From: Oxytricha trifallax
Taxonomy: Eukaryota; Ciliophora; Spirotrichea; Sporadotrichida; Oxytrichidae
NCBI GenBank assembly: GCA_000711775.1
Contig: ARYC01016931.1
Span: forward strand, 62,001 to 126,000
Direction of reading: 5' to 3'
DNA length: 64,000 bases
The number at the start of each line of letters is the position of its first letter. The stretch's first letter is position 1. Positions 12,190-25,544 of this stretch are shown here, piece after piece. Under the pieces are notes generated by a model, which was not told the DNA's origin, did no database searches, and was given only the letters and a program-made list of their open reading frames with translations. The position numbers were made by a program, and so were the translations under genes.

Positions 12190-13095
12190 CATTCGTTTAA
12201 GTCTAAAACTTATTTATATTTATAAACTTATTGTTAACTTATCTATTGTCACTCTCTTAAACCTTCTTTGAATAAAGACTACTGTATCGTCATGATTTAA
12301 CTCCAGCAGAATTCTATTCCAATAAATTAAGGGCAATAAGAAAAGCTGTAAAACGGAGTTATGATTAGGTCTTCATAAGCTTTCTTAGACTCCATTGACT
12401 TATGAACTGAATTTATCAACAAATATGATGATCTCTTGGTTGCTTTGCCTCTCTCTGAGCTTATGTAGAAACTCTATTGACTACTCTCGCTTAATAGAGC
12501 GAGAGTGAATGACAAAACTTTCTAAGCCTAAATCTTCACTTATGCCAGCTAAAATTTCATGGGTTGCAGACCTTTACTTTCTAGTCATAGACTTCTTCAT
12601 TTTCATAATTCTTTTACCAGTACTTATTTATAAAAGTGTTGAAGGTGAATACAGCTTCATCATGTGTATGAACTTAATTTAATGACAATAGTACTCTGCA
12701 TTTAATCAAATATAAATATTTAGTTAAATTATAAAAATAATATGGCACTGTAAAATCAATTACTCTCTTCTCTCTGTTGACAGCTATGAAAGTAATACCA
12801 TTTCGTCTATAAATATTGGCTTTGACTAAGGAGATATACGCATTTCAAAAAACTTGCGATGAAACATCACAGCTCGTTAGTCTAATTGAAGTGTGCCCAA
12901 TACTTCAAAGTCTTATAATCATAGAGGTAGTCATTATGGGTTTGAGACAGCATTTAATTTCTTGCTGGATGTACTTTCAAGTACCAGAACTAAAATGCTT
13001 AAAGAGCAAGCAGTGATATTTAACAGTTACACTATTGAGTAAGAGCTTGCTGTAGCTGCATAATTTAGTAATACTCGTCCCATACCCAAGCTTAA
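12190..13095 (-). pseudogene. TBE transposase (42-kDa type), copy A
   Basis: Reading leftwards, the N-terminal LNYAATASS is followed by IYRRNGITFIAVNREKRVID, HDEAVFTFNTF and finally YCPQFIGIEFCW, all collinear with the transposase at 56634-57610. The HADE and NPQFNGIE motifs are probably parts of the DDE catalytic core. Frame changes and early stops show it is inactive. Confidence 0.7.
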
Positions 13096-13263
13096 GCAGT
13101 AAACCTAAATATTACTCATCATGAATAGACCCTACATTTTGCAAATTTATATTTCTCATTTTGCAAAAAGGCCTAATTTCTCTACTAACCCAATAAGACC
13201 CGATCTATACCCGTCAAATCAAATCACTAAAAGATCTAATTAAGGGGTTAAGGGTTTTTGAAT

Positions 13264-13903
13264 GTGAGTATCATTCTTTCTCTCTCTTAAAATAAAAGAG
13301 TTGAATAAAATATTTTGAAGACTTTTAAATAATTTCGGCTAAAATGAAATTCTCGAGCTTATAAGACTTTTATTATCCAAGATATTTTTTGTATGCTTCA
13401 TTTTTTGCAGACTAGTAGCTAATAAATTCTCTCAAAAAAGATATAAAAATATTTTAATATTTAAATATTAATTGGAATCTGTAATTAAAAGCAAAATTCT
13501 CTTAAAAAGTTTCATTCATTTCATTGATATTATAATGATTTATAAATAAAAAATTAATATTATAACATCAATACAAGGATTGACATTGAAAGGTATACAA
13601 GCATGAAAAATATTGATTGAATTCACACAGAAATGAAAAGAAATTAAGTTTATGAGACTTATTAAGCGTGATTTTGTAATATATTAAGATCTGTGAACCA
13701 TAATAAACGGAAAGTTTAATATCAAGTAAGTATCATTACAAAGAATTAAAAATATATTTAATTAATTAAGTTAAATCAATTAACTAAATACAAATGAGGT
13801 TTTCAAAGAAACATTACTATCTATTGAAATGAATAAATTATATATTTTTACAAAAGATATAAAAAACAAAATATATTTTATGCAATAACACTAACAGATT
13901 CAT
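13264..13903. other. AT-rich spacer between TBE copy A and R-block
   Basis: No gene recognised. This is low-complexity AT-rich DNA. Confidence 0.35.
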
Positions 13904-14650
13904 TATGCTATAAAAATATGGGCCGACGCATGTAATACATTCTCTATTTTTATATTAAATGATCGCCGTTAATCATTTACGTTGGTAATTAGAGAGTATA
14001 ATTTTACTTGTATCTGTATGATTTTTGATTAAGTTTGATTTGATACTCTCAACCATTCTATGCATTGACCTTAATTTACAGAGAAAAAGTATTAGTTAAG
14101 GGTGATTTTTCACAGATTCTTAATAGTTACTGTTTCAATTTATACTCATCAAAGCTCAATGAAAAATATAATAAGGAAAAGTTATTAACGATCTTTTACA
14201 TGGTTACTAACCTCTCAAAGCTTATCAATAGATCCTCGTTAGAATATAGTTTACTAGTAATGACGAGAAAAGATTCTGGTGAAATAAGCAAAAGTATTTT
14301 AGGTGTTCGTGCTTTTTATTTTCACTTTTCAATAAATATTTAAATCTCTATATATATATAATTGAGTATCTTCAAGTTGGCAAAAATTTAAATGTAAAGA
14401 TTTTTAATTTATTCAAGCTATTCCAAATCATTTTAGCCGAAACCTACTTAAAGTTTTGAAATTATTTGTTGTAAATCTTAGCTTTTACGGAAAAGAAAAA
14501 ACATTATTCTAGATTTACTAATTTTAGACTTTAGAATTGGAACAACTAGAATTTCTTTGTTGCTTTTCATAAAGTATCAAAAGTATCATAATTGGGCAAA
14601 TGGGGTCATTTAAAAAACAATATGGTGCATTAAATTAAAAAAATGCAAAT
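13904..14650 (+). repeat. R-block, left copy (dispersed repeat, about 0.75 kb)
   Basis: It is homologous in the same orientation to 57804-59110, starting ATTATGCTATAAAAATATGGG-like here and ATTATGCTATAAGAATATGG there, and running to about TGGGGTC near 14615 and 59080. The right-hand copy is interrupted by a 554-bp foldback element. A stretch at 14065-14343 stays open for about 92 codons in this copy only; the frame is not preserved in the other, so I do not call a gene. The left copy lies 35 bp outside a TBE left tip, and the right copy abuts a TBE right tip. Confidence 0.75.
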
Positions 14651-14685
14651 GAGATATTTCTTTTTATCAAGAAAACATCTGCATT

Positions 14686-16140
14686 CAAAACCCTAAAACC
14701 CCTTAGGTTTGATTGAGTTTTTGATTGATAAAAGTAGACTTTTAAGGCATACTTTATTAGGGTTTAATAGGATTATGTTGGGGTTTAATGTTTAAATATT
14801 AGTAATTAAAGTGAGTTTATCAAGTGAGTTTTTTTAAATATTTCACACAAACCTATGTTTAAAGTCATGTCGCAATTGTCTCAATTTTATCTTTCTAAAA
14901 TAATGTTGATTGTTTATATTTTTTCTTAATTCTCTTCGCTTGGCTTGATAATAGATGAGTATGCATGCTTCTCTGAGTCTTTCATTTAATTTATTTTTAT
15001 CGAGATATTGTTTGATTCTTTACTTTGAATCTCTCTTACTCTTGTAGCATAAGTAATCGTTTCTTGGAATTTTGCTCTCTATTATTATTGCTAGAGCCCA
15101 GATATCCAATAAAGTTTCTCCATCTCTCCAATCCTCTCTCTCTGGGAAATATCCATGAGCACCGTTTACATTTCCAAATGCAGAGGCTTGCACTCTTTGA
15201 GCTCTGTTGAAATCAATATTATAACTCTTAGAGGCTGAAAGTTCATCATGATGTTCTCTGGCTTTAAGTCTCTATGAACATTTCCAAGCTTGAGAACCTC
15301 TTTAATTCCCTCAACTCTTTGGTGCACAATCTAGCGAATTTATTTTTGGCATCTATTGACAGATATAAATTCTCTATAAGCCTTTTCGAAGAAAGGAAGT
15401 CTAATGCATAATGATCTTTTCCAAGTAGTATAGCATTTAACTTTATAATATGCTTACACTCTCTAAACTTTGCCTGTTAAAGAGTATAATACTCATTAGC
15501 AAATTCCAATGAGAATTAGTCATCATTAAGGAATTAATTGATTGGATATATTTTTATGGATATTTGTCATCAGTGATAATTCTCTTCTCTACTTTATCCT
15601 CAAAAAGAGGAAGTTTTCATGGCAATTAATGTATGTCAATAATTTTTAAGATAGGTATCTTAATCAGCTTAATTTTACCATGATTTTATATATTTCATAG
15701 ACAGGAAAGTTCTTGACTGCTTTCTTCATTTTGACTTGCTTATGCACCTAAACTCTAAGTGACTCAATTCATTTAATGTTAGGGAGTGCGAAGATATAAA
15801 TTTAATTTAAAATATATTGAATAATAATAAAGAGGAAAGGTTGATTTTTATCTCATTCTAGGTAAATATTTATTATTTTTACTTAATCCTTTTAAAATCA
15901 TAGTGCTTTTTCAGCATAGCACACTACTCCCCATTTTTCATTAGATAGTTTTAATAAAACACTAAAAAATTTTTATCGCTAACTTGAGTGACAACTTCAA
16001 CATTTTGAACTCTTGGTTTTTCTCTGAGTTTCTCAGCCTGAATATAACCTTTGTAATTAATGTGGTTTCCTATTTGCTGCCTAAAGCCTTGATTTGCATT
16101 CACCATCACTGTAAATATTATTAATCTAGTCATTTCATTT
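14686..16140. mobile_element. TBE-type transposon, left half (B)
   Basis: The tip CAAAACCCTAAAACCCC is at 14686-14702, with ATT just outside (14683-14685). The next 120 bp match, as an inverted repeat, the right terminus at 57680-57803; both share TTGATAAAAGTAGACT and GGCATACTTT. The kinase gene just inside is in the TBE position. The rest of a TBE (22-kDa type, transposase, right tip) is missing here but occurs at 55.4-57.8 kb. The right limit is set only by where kinase-like coding gives way to the MORN gene. Confidence 0.7.
14870..16137 (-). pseudogene. Protein-kinase-like gene, probably the TBE kinase of half-element B
   Basis: Read leftwards, the catalytic loop is HRDLKPENIMMNF near 15270-15230 and the following subdomain is DIWALAIIIESK near 15100, both close to consensus. 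Upstream are helical segments such as FRECKHIIKLNAILLGKDHY near 15450. The glycine loop is not recognisable, and the frame shifts near the catalytic loop and at about 15300. Unlike copies A and D no zinc fingers are found upstream; instead the reading frame reaches MTRLIIFTVMVNANQ at 16137. It could therefore be a host kinase beside the TBE tip, but its distance from the tip matches the other TBE copies. Confidence 0.55.
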
Positions 16141-16289
16141 TTCTGGCTCCTTTTCTTCGAAAAAAATAAAGGATAATTTCCTTACAGATTGTTGAACACG
16201 ATTAACAGTTGCAAAGAACGGCGTTAATTAAAATTATTGAAAGTTTTCTTATCAGATTTTGCGAAAGCTTCCAAAAGTTTAATAATAAC

Positions 16290-18570
16290 TCTTTAGCTTT
16301 CTCTTCGTAAGCCTTACGCTTTTCTTATAGGTTTTCTATGCTTGAAATTTTTTCTGGATTTTTTTATCTGAATGTGCGAATAACAAAAATGACTTCTTGA
16401 TTGAATCATTGTATACTTAATCACCATGCATTGAATTTTTTCCCAGCAACCTTCGTACTTTGACCCATCTGATTACTACATACTATATTGTCTCAATGCC
16501 ATGTTACTTTCCTCTTGACCATTAACCAGAGTATTCACCTCCTTAAGTGTATTTGTAGCTTCCATATCCATGCATGAGATCCTCTTCCCAATCACCTACA
16601 TATTTTTTGTAAAAAAGTTTACTTGCAGTTGTGCCTGAGAAAGTGTTACCCCCATGACCATTCTTCACTTTAACGCCGCCAGCAAGATTTCAATTGCCAA
16701 CATACATAGTCCATTAATGTATCCAAATCTACCAATGCCAGATTATGGATCTTCTTTGATTTCTTATTTTATTGAGTTGCTTTTAGTTATGATGGAGGAG
16801 CTTGACTCTTTTTCATACTTATTATACATATATTTAAACTATTATAATTCTCTGCAATTTTTCTATTAAAATATTCAAATTTATGCTACTTTTTAGATTG
16901 GATGTTAATTCCTTGTTAATTAAGTTAGGTTAAAAATAAATTACTTCTTTTCCTCTTACAATTTCTGTTTAATTTTTTGGGTGACCTTTGACCTGATTTA
17001 TCAGCATTTACATTATTCATTTGCATTGATAACTGCTACTATGTCAATTTCTTCCTGGTTTATTTTATACATGTAGAAACTGCAAATTAATCCAAGAATA
17101 TCTTATGTAGTTTATAGATTATTAATTTCTCTTCAATCTACTTAGTATTACTCTTTTCTATTAGATTTTATTCTTTAGTTGAGTTATTCTGTCAATCTTC
17201 TCGTTTTGTCTAAAGTTAAATTTTGTACTTCAGCAGCAGTCTTCCCTGCCTTAAAATTTAATTTATCCATATACTTTAAAAATTAAACCTTGTCTTCGTC
17301 AGAAGTCTACTTGGCTTCCTCTAACTTTTCTCTTTCTATGGTTATATTGTAGGAATACAATTGATTTGTGAAGTTAATATAAAATTAAATAATAAAAATA
17401 TAAAAATCTTGGCAGTTAACTTTCTGGAAACATCAACAACATAGTATTCTTTCGAAAGAGAAATTAAATTAGCTGGACTTTACTATTAGCAGCACCCCTC
17501 TATCACATCCCTAGAGAGAGATAACTCGACTCTAATTTTGGGTGATTTGTTTAGATTTTTTTAATGCTTTAATTAAACTGGATTTATTACGGTCTAGGGA
17601 TGCGAAAGATTGGTACCGCCAATAGTAAAGTCCCGCTAATTTTTAATTCTTTTCCAAATAAGTACAATATTGTCAGGGTATTAAGAAAGTTAATGCCACT
17701 AATTTAAATATTTATTAAATTAATTATAAATTTATTTCCCATATCAATTGTGTTCCTACAATATACTACTTTAGTCTCTCATTCTTCTTTGTTTTTATTT
17801 TTAATTTTAATTTTTAATCGTTTTAAAAAACCTACAAACTTGTTTATTCACAAGATTAAGCAACTAGCATCTTTCTGGCGTTTGTAAAGAAATCCCGAGT
17901 TGATTTTATGTTCTTTCTATGATTATTTAAATAATTCAAAGCTTTTGGTTTATTTCAGGAGGGTTAAAGTTCATTTGAAAACGATTAAGGTTAAGACATG
18001 ATACTTTTGAAGCACTCAATTAATCATCATTATAGTACATTAAAAGCTATTTTTCTGATTTGTTAACTAATTGAGATTATCAGATATCAGAATACTTCCA
18101 TTTTTCAAATTTGTATATATTTCATCAGAAATTTTGATCCTCTTACTATTCACTTCTTCATTTGATATGTCAAGAAGTGCTAGTTGTTTATTTTCCTTTT
18201 TAGTATGAGACATGCTATGATATTAGTCATTTACTATGGTTTGAAAATATTGGTTTCTCTAATGACTCCTGCTCTATTCTACCTCGTTTAAATGTTTTTC
18301 TGAAACACTCTAAATGCAAATTTTTACTCCTAATTTAAATCTTTGATCTAACGCTCCCTCTCTCTTGCTATCAATAACTTTTCTCTTTACATATGAACAG
18401 TTAATGGATTCCCTAATTAGATATATGAATTCTTGTATCTATTTAGTGCGAGAATAGGTAGCATGCCAGTTTAGTAACCATTTGAATGGTAATCTTGCTT
18501 ACCTGAAAAATAATTCAGTGGTCTACTCTTTGATCGAGAAGACTTTTAAATAAAGTTTTAATAAGAAGTG
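16290..18570 (-). pseudogene. MORN-repeat protein gene, interrupted by a foldback element
   Basis: Reading leftwards from about 18.5 kb there is a lysine-rich region (for example NEEVNSKRIKISDEIYTNLK), then at 17345-17763 a family 1 foldback element. On its far side comes a coiled-coil segment REKLEEAKQTSDEDKVQFLK, and at about 16770-16400 MORN motifs: YVGDWEEDLMHGYGSYKYT, GGEYSGQWSRGKQHG and YEGCWEKNSMHGD. MORN repeats bind membranes or scaffold cortical structures. Frames change several times in the repeat region. The gene may be a pseudogene or a germline copy whose reading frame is restored after excision. Extent and start are uncertain. Confidence 0.55.
17345..17763. repeat. Foldback element, family 1, copy 3
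   Basis: The 419-bp element starts TATTGTAGGAATACA and ends TGTTCCTACAATA; the arms carry GGACTTTACTATT and CGCCAATAGTAAAGTCC. The arms are more diverged from each other than in copies 1, 4 and 5. It lies between coding-like segments of the MORN gene, with TA at each edge. Confidence 0.88.
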
Positions 18571-19655
18571 TCATGCATTGTGTCAGTCAAACCCAAAAAT
18601 AATTATGCATTTATATATCATTTAATCATTTTATATAATTACTATTTTATTTTTTTTTATAAGATAAAAATAATGTAATGAGTTTTTATTGTGAATACTT
18701 ATTATTTAAATTAATGAAATTTTTTGGGATTAAATTGTTTCCTAATAAGAAATTTTTTATCATTCTTGGCAAAATTAGAAATATTGAATTCATGTTCAGA
18801 TAAACTTATGAGATATTTACGATACTTAACTTTTCAGTTGTTACTCGTTTCTACAGAGTATATACTCTAGGACGCAGAAACAATTAAACTATCGGTGTAC
18901 TGTGATGGATTGAAACACCTATATCACGATCTACGGCTGATGTAATTGCAAAGATGTAACCTAAATTGCAGCAATCTACTGAATACCTCGAGAGATGGAG
19001 TAAAGATTATGAGTAAAGATTCTTTCGAGATAATTAGAGGAGTGGAGCTCTTTAATCAACGTATAAAAAAGTCAAACCCAGAATAAATTTAACTTATTAA
19101 TTTATTAATAATTGGTTATTAATCTCATAAAAGTAGATTTCTAAAAAATATATGACACCTTATTCAAGTCAAAAATCTTATCTTATCAATAAATCAAAAG
19201 TTTATTGACATTCTGCTTTTAAAAAGAGATTTTAGTAAGTCCCCTAGGTGGAGATACTCCTTTTAATGAATCTCTCGATTTAGCTCCTCTCCCATTTTAA
19301 GTAAAATCATTCAAAGAAAGCCATACTTATGAAAAAAATATAATTATTAAAGGTTTATTGGATTACTTACCATGTTTTTAAAATTTTTGAGAGAAACTAA
19401 GTTTGTAGGCTTTAGGGGATGTGGTAGTAGCATCTATCATAAAGTTTTATATCCCATAATAGCGAGTATTTATAAAGTTTTCATTCAACAAAATTTTACT
19501 TTAAGTATTCTGCTGTTTCATTTAATAAAAAATTTATTAATTTAATTAAATAAACTATAAATACAACATTTCTACACAAATCAATAATGAAGAAAGTAAT
19601 AACAAATAAGAGAAGTATAATTTATAATTTTCTAATTATTTGTTAATATTGAATA
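18571..19655. other. AT-rich stretch, no gene recognised
   Basis: Short mixed-frame stretches only; no RNA gene or repeat seen. Confidence 0.35.
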
Positions 19656-21404
19656 TTGAAAGAGCTTAACCCGCCCAAGAACCAACTGAAGACCAGTCAT
19701 TTAAAACTATTAGAATCTTCAAAGAGTTCCCTCTTAGTTGCCAAGATTATTGAAATCGAAGATAAAAAGAAGAAGCATGAGAATGATTTGAAATACCAAA
19801 ATAGAATAATATTTCCACATAAATTAATGAGATTGGTTGGCTCTTTAAAAAGATTTGAATTTTGAAGAGAAGTTAGTAATCAATTATACTTAACTTATTT
19901 AGACTTGTATTGGAAACAATTAAGAATTTGGAGGATGATAAAAAATGCTGAAGAATTGTTTATAATGTTCTCTTTGAAAAGACCAACGAGAAACCGGTCA
20001 CGAACTTTTTGCTGAAATTTCAAACATGGAAAATTTCATCAATTTAGATACCAATTACTTTATATTATTGAATCTAGCAAATCACTGATGCTTTTTAGTC
20101 AGAAGAAAGGAGAGATCTCAAGATTATAGCAGAAAATAACTAAATTAGACGATAAGAAATCATGAGCTTAGTTAAGGCTGGAGGTGTCCTTGTTCAATGA
20201 AAAATATATCATTGTTGCAAATGCAGCTAATAATATGTTAATTTGTCGAATATTAATCCCAAATTGTATCTTCATTCTTATGGCTTGTGAGGATTTAAGT
20301 AAATTCGAATCTCAAGCAAGTTTTAATTCTATTTTGGTATTATTTTAATTATAATTTGTCAAATAACACTTTACCAAAGCAAGATTTCAAGGCTATGATA
20401 GATTCCAGCATTTAAAAATAAATTCTCTAGTAAATTTCAAAAAAAGGATTAGTGAAACCTCTGCTCATTGAAAACAATGAAAGGTATATCTTTCAATATT
20501 GACACCAGAGAAAACTTATTTAATCAAGAAATAAATGAGAATGGAAGCTAGCAGTTAGATCAGAAAACTTATTGGACAGGTGAAGTTGAGATATAATGAA
20601 AGAGTTTGTCACCATCAAGTTAAATTCAATAATTCATACTTTTAAAATAAAGAAAATAGTTGTATTTATGATATTTTCTAGATGAAGAAGCACTAAATAA
20701 ATAAGCAGCATTTCAGAATTTCAACGAATTTGATAAACTATGCAAAGAATAAGGCATTAAGTTGTGGCAACATCATCAATCAATTATCAATCAAGAAAGT
20801 AAGATTAAAGTTTAACATTCTAAATATTATTAGAGACCAGATTCACTCAAGTGGAATTAAAGTTTGGTAGAGTAATTTAATTGAATGACTTTATTGATTC
20901 CCTATAGTTGAATTATTCAAGCTATCCTGAACTTCACTTTGATTGAAAGCACACTATACTACTCAATAAGAACTAGATTTAAACTCATTGTTATGATTCC
21001 AGGAGTTACTTTATATTAACTAAGATAAATACTGTTCCTTAAACAGCTGACAAGTTACTATATATTATATGCATTCTTTTGATAGATTAGTATTTCATTA
21101 ACTTGGGTTGAAGAAGCATTTTACATCAATTAAAGAGCAATAACTTATTTTAGATAATTATGATTACCACAAACTTCACCTTGATTCCGTTCCTGAGATA
21201 TGCATGGCTTGTACTAATGAAGAGATTGATTATTTCAAAAAGCATGAAGATAAAATTAGGAAGAGTAGAAATATGTATTTGCAGCAAGAAGTGGATCTTT
21301 GTTTCTCAGATCTCAATATTGACGACAAAAGCTTCGATAAATTAGTAAAAGAAACTTTTGAACATCATATAGTAAATGTAAAGCTAGTAGCAGCAACAGT
21401 TTGA
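19656..21404 (+). pseudogene. Unrecognised host-like gene remnant
   Basis: Plus-strand segments look like protein with TAA/TAG as Gln: a lysine-rich piece near 19660-19800 (IIEIEDKKKKHENDLKYQN), acidic pieces around 20.4-20.8 kb, and a good C-terminal piece at about 21140-21404 reading LHLDSVPEICMACTNEEIDY and ending LVAATV then TGA. The CxxC (CMAC) might bind metal but is isolated. Between these pieces the frame is lost repeatedly, by decay or by unremoved eliminated segments. No family recognised. Confidence 0.35.
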
Positions 21405-23690
21405 GCCAATACCTAATCATGCACATATATACTGTTGCATTTAAAATGTCAAGTACAAAGATAACATAATTCATAAAGAAAGTGATAAACGTAACTCAAC
21501 ATAAATTGTCTGTAATATTGCTTAGATTTGATTAATAAGGAAATAAAGAATTTTATGCTAAGCAGGCAAATATTCAGAAATTAGAGAAAGAAAAGTTATA
21601 AAATCAAGTTTCTTAAAACTACGCCATTGATTAAAATAGCAATGAATTATCTTAGAATAAATTATCGCCCTCTAAATAGTTTCAAAGACGAATGAAGATG
21701 TAGCAGAAAAGATTTCGTTATAATATACTAAATTTAGCTTTGAAAATGTAGTATTTCCCCAAAATTTATCTTTATAACAATAAAATTCTTAAATTTTTAG
21801 CAATAAAGATGAATTGTTTAATTAAAAAAAAACAGCTAAATAGCAATAGAAAATCTATTCTCTTCAATAAATAATAAAATTAAGTTAAACTTTATAATCC
21901 TTTTTAAAGTAATTAAGTAAGATAAAAGTAGTAACTAGATACATTAATTTCTTGATACTAATTAAAAGTTTATAAGCGAACATTTTAAGATTAATTAGCT
22001 AATAACCAATAAAGAACTTCAACATAATTTATTTTTATATAGTAAAAGTATCAATATATTGTTATATTAAATACATATGAGAAAGTCAATGGGAAATAAT
22101 TAGAAACAAGGAGGAGCAATAAATTATCAAATTTGCCGAGGAATAATAAAATTTATTAAGTTTTTTTAAGTGAATTATAATTCAATAACACACTAAACAA
22201 ATTATAAATACTAGAGAATTTAAAAAATGAAAACTTGAGGGGGTGTCTTATATCATAGAAGTATAATTTTTTCTGGTGTGATATTTATCCCTCCACTAAA
22301 ACCCATAACTTTAACAATTCAAACTCTATATGGCATCTTCATATTAATGTAATCAAAAGAAAGTGCAATCAAGCACTCAAAAACAGAATAAAACTGATAT
22401 TAATAATAATATACATTAAGAAAATAAGAAGAGGAAGAATGATTAAGTATCCCAAAAAAATCAAGATGTAAATTAGGATGATAAGGAAAACGATCAAAAT
22501 AACATAACTCACTAAAGCAATAATAAAAGATTAAAACTCAACTTGGAAAATAAACAGAATAAAGATTCTAGAAAAAATTGTAGAAACTTATTGACTAATT
22601 TTTTATGTATAGATTTCATTAATTAATCATTTAAAGTAAATTATTTCTATAGTATCAATACAGTGAGCCAATAAAATTATAGTTTAAATCAAACGAGAGA
22701 ATTTATCCAAATAACTCAAAAAGATCATGCTCAAAGATTGAAATGCCTCCATCTTAATGGAGATTAAATTTGTAATATTAGCCTGGAAACTACATTTAGC
22801 TCGAAAGATATTTTCCATTAATATTGTCGCAGTCCATAATCGTTTCATCTATGTCCTGAGTGCTAGCCACATCATCAAAAGTATTTTTTACAGAATTAAG
22901 TAAGAAAGGAGGATAAGTTTTGTCAAAAGCAGAAGATGAGTTTTACTTTAGTGAATTGAGAGTATCAGTTTTTATTAGCTAATTGTAAGCAACTGAGAAT
23001 TTAATCTCTCCATTTTGCTTGTTTTCAGTTTATATGAAGAACCTAAGATTTCTATCAAATAAGGGGATTTTCTCTTCACAAAGTTTATGATGAGGATAGT
23101 CATCAAGTTTGCAACTACTTTCTCTGAGTTCATCTTGGGTGAGTTATTAGCAAAAGGGGATTTAATATTATATATTCTTTATTTAATTTATGTTGGCAAA
23201 AATTTGGATTTTATTTTCAAATTTATATAATTGATTAATTACCAAAATTAAGGAAGTTATAATTTTAATATAAAAATCAATTCTAATTTAAATGTGTATA
23301 ATTTGAATATGATTAAGCAGAAGTTTTAAATTGGACTCATAAAAAATAAAATTAATTAATTTGTAATAATAAATTTAACTAAAGAATTCTTTTTAATCCT
23401 AATAAATAATGTAATCCTGTTAAAATTTAATCATACTATAAATTGAATTTGAGTTAATTGTTATAATAAAAATTTATTTTGAAATTTAACCAATATTTTC
23501 CGTCCCTTCCTCATCTTGATTTTATTTTCTAGTAAATGGAGCTCATCAGAAATATGAACTTACTCCCTCTTAAGTCTAAGCTTTTAATCATATTAACTTA
23601 TTCGACAGGCATTTATTGATCAGATAGAAACTAAATTGAGTCTGATTAGATCTAAAATTACAAGGATCGAAGAAGTATTAAAGATTATAT
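21405..23690. other. AT-rich stretch with only weak coding signal
   Basis: No gene can be supported. Around 21.5-21.8 kb and 22.7-23.1 kb there are short protein-like runs without a stable frame. Nothing else seen. Confidence 0.35.
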
Positions 23691-23699
23691 TGATTTTTA

Positions 23700-24260
23700 T
23701 AAGTGCTTACATATATCTATCTCTCCAATGTCATACTTCTCAAACCTCTCCTTGAATATTTTGAGGGTGCTAGTAGTTCTACCATTGGCTAGGTACTTTA
23801 TTCTTGTTTCTTCTGCAAATCTTTGATAGCAAATATAATGTGCTTATCGTTAGGATCACACTCATACTTGACAAAGATTGGCTCATTTCTTTCATCTCTC
23901 CTTCTATCATTCTATTTATCACATTCCAGAACTTTATTATGGTCAGTAGATGTCACATTTGTCTTTTCTCTAAGAGGCTAGATGCTTTCAATCATCATTG
24001 ATTAATCAGAATGTTCTTTCTTTACAACAGTAAAATCATTAAAACCCTCATTCTTGCAATCAAACAATGGAAAATCAACAGTATCATGAATGAAATTGGG
24101 GTTCAAAGACTTTTCATTCAACTTAATTGAGCTGTTTATCCAAGGATTAGCATTAAAATCATTTTATAATCTATCTGGAAGGAGTTGAAACTTTGTAAAG
24201 TCACTGTTAGATTGGTAGTAGATTTCTTGAGTTTTCAAATCCAAACAAGTATAAAAACTG
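23700..24260 (-). pseudogene. Unrecognised protein gene fragment (minus strand)
   Basis: Reading leftwards from about 24250, one frame is free of TGA for about 175 codons: it includes LPDRLQNDFNANPWINSSI, VDFPLFDCKNEGFNDFTVV and FVKYECDPNDKHIIFAIKDL. At about 23810 the sensible reading moves to another frame (LANGRTTSTLKIFKERFEKY). Base composition and codon use are gene-like. I do not recognise the family. It is probably part of a macronuclear-destined gene carrying a frameshift or a short intervening sequence. Confidence 0.45.
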
Positions 24261-24489
24261 TGATCTTAATTAAATTAAACAATAAATTAAACAATATTAA
24301 CTTATGTTAAACTTATAAATTTTTAATTGATCATTATTAAGCATTCTGATAAGTACTAGTATTAAATGTATTTTGTTAGATCTGCTCTTCAAAGATTTTG
24401 TTCCAATATGAACATAAGAATATGTCACGTATATTTTTATTTTATTATATAATATCATATCTTAAATGATTTATAATATCTTGACTAGG

Positions 24490-25400
24490 CCTTACTTCAT
24501 TCATTTCTTTTAGCTTTAATTCTGGTTTTCTTGCTCTTTGCATGTTTCTCTTGCCTTGAAATATCTTAAGCAGCTTGCTTCTACATTCTTGCCATGCTCT
24601 TGGTTTGCCTTTCTTCCTGCAACAGCAATTCTGGATCCTTCTTTCTCTCTATTCTATCTGCTATTCTATTATTGTGCAGGTCTTATTCTCTCTTTTCTAA
24701 ATATTTTCTATTAGAACCATTTTCTATAAGCTCCTAGGCTTCGACAAGAAAGTCTAGTATATGGTTTCTCTTTCTTGGCATTTCTAGTTTATCCGATTAG
24801 TCCTTTTGCTTTATAATTTTTTAATCAATTTAAGGGTAAAATTTCAACAAGATTTCTTTTGCTTTATTTTAAGTTTACCTACCTTCTCAAAAACTCAGGA
24901 AATTAATGAGCTTAGCTTATTAATTTATTCTTTTAAAACAAGAAATCATTTATTGTAACACTATCAAGGCATTGTTTCTATCACTGCTTCCCATATCCAT
25001 AGAGTGATAAGCCACATTTCCAACTTTCTAAGTATTTGTCTTATTATTTGAATTAAGCTTGATTCTAGTATTTGAGTCCAAGAAACTTTGCTTATTTTAC
25101 ATAGCATTTTTGGCTTAAATAAGCATATCTATATTGAATTGCACATCAACCATTTAACTTTCTTTCACATTTATTTTAGAGTCAATCTGTTTCTTCATTC
25201 TCTCAAGTGCTTGCTCATCTTCCTACACTTAGAGTTTTTTTAAAAAGGTCGTCTTCTTCTAAATCTGATAAATGTTCCAATAAAGTGTACTTATCAAAGT
25301 ATATTTCGAAATCAATTGGATTCTCTCAGAAAGGGGAGTTTTACTCGTTTGAGAGAAAGCTTTAAATTCTTAATCGAATTCATTGTTTAGCTAGGGAGCT
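24490..25400 (-). pseudogene. Coiled-coil-type protein gene fragment (minus strand)
   Basis: Reading leftwards, one frame stays open from about 25390 to 24900 and includes LSERIQLISKYTLISTLYWN, EDEQALERMKKQIDSKINVK and VGNVAYHSMDMGSSDRNNAL. After about 24880 coding resumes in another frame with EILLKFYPQIDQKIIKQKDQ and IEQQIEQREKEGSRI. Charged heptad-like runs suggest coiled coil. Family not recognised. It lies just downstream of the uS11 locus on the same strand, about 145 bp away. Confidence 0.45.
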
Positions 25401-25544
25401 TCTTGCTACTTTAAAGTAAAATAAATTATGAGTGAATAATATAGGTGTATTAGGTATTTGAGAGAAAGAAAATAATAAATATGAATCTTGATGTATTTAA
25501 TATTATTTGGAAACAAAGAGATTGTTTTTGAGTGAGTCGTGTAC

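Larger units (their letters stand above)
8133..13260. mobile_element. TBE-type transposon copy A with both ends and AAT duplication
   Basis: The left tip is CAAAACCCAAAAACCCC at 8133-8149 and the right tip GGGGTTAAGGGTTTTTG at 13244-13260. Both are 17-bp variants of the C4A4 telomere-like tip known from Oxytricha TBE elements. AAT flanks the element at 8130-8132 and 13261-13263, fitting the ANT target rule. Similarity between the ends continues inward for about 50 bp (TTTTAGTGATTTGA on both sides). Inside are the three TBE genes: zinc-finger/kinase (minus), 22-kDa type (plus), transposase (minus). A foldback element sits in the kinase gene. All genes are broken, so this is an immobile relic. 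Confidence 0.85.

Noticed and set aside
14065..14343. 92-codon open frame in the left R-block
   Set aside because: Not preserved in the homologous right copy, so probably chance.
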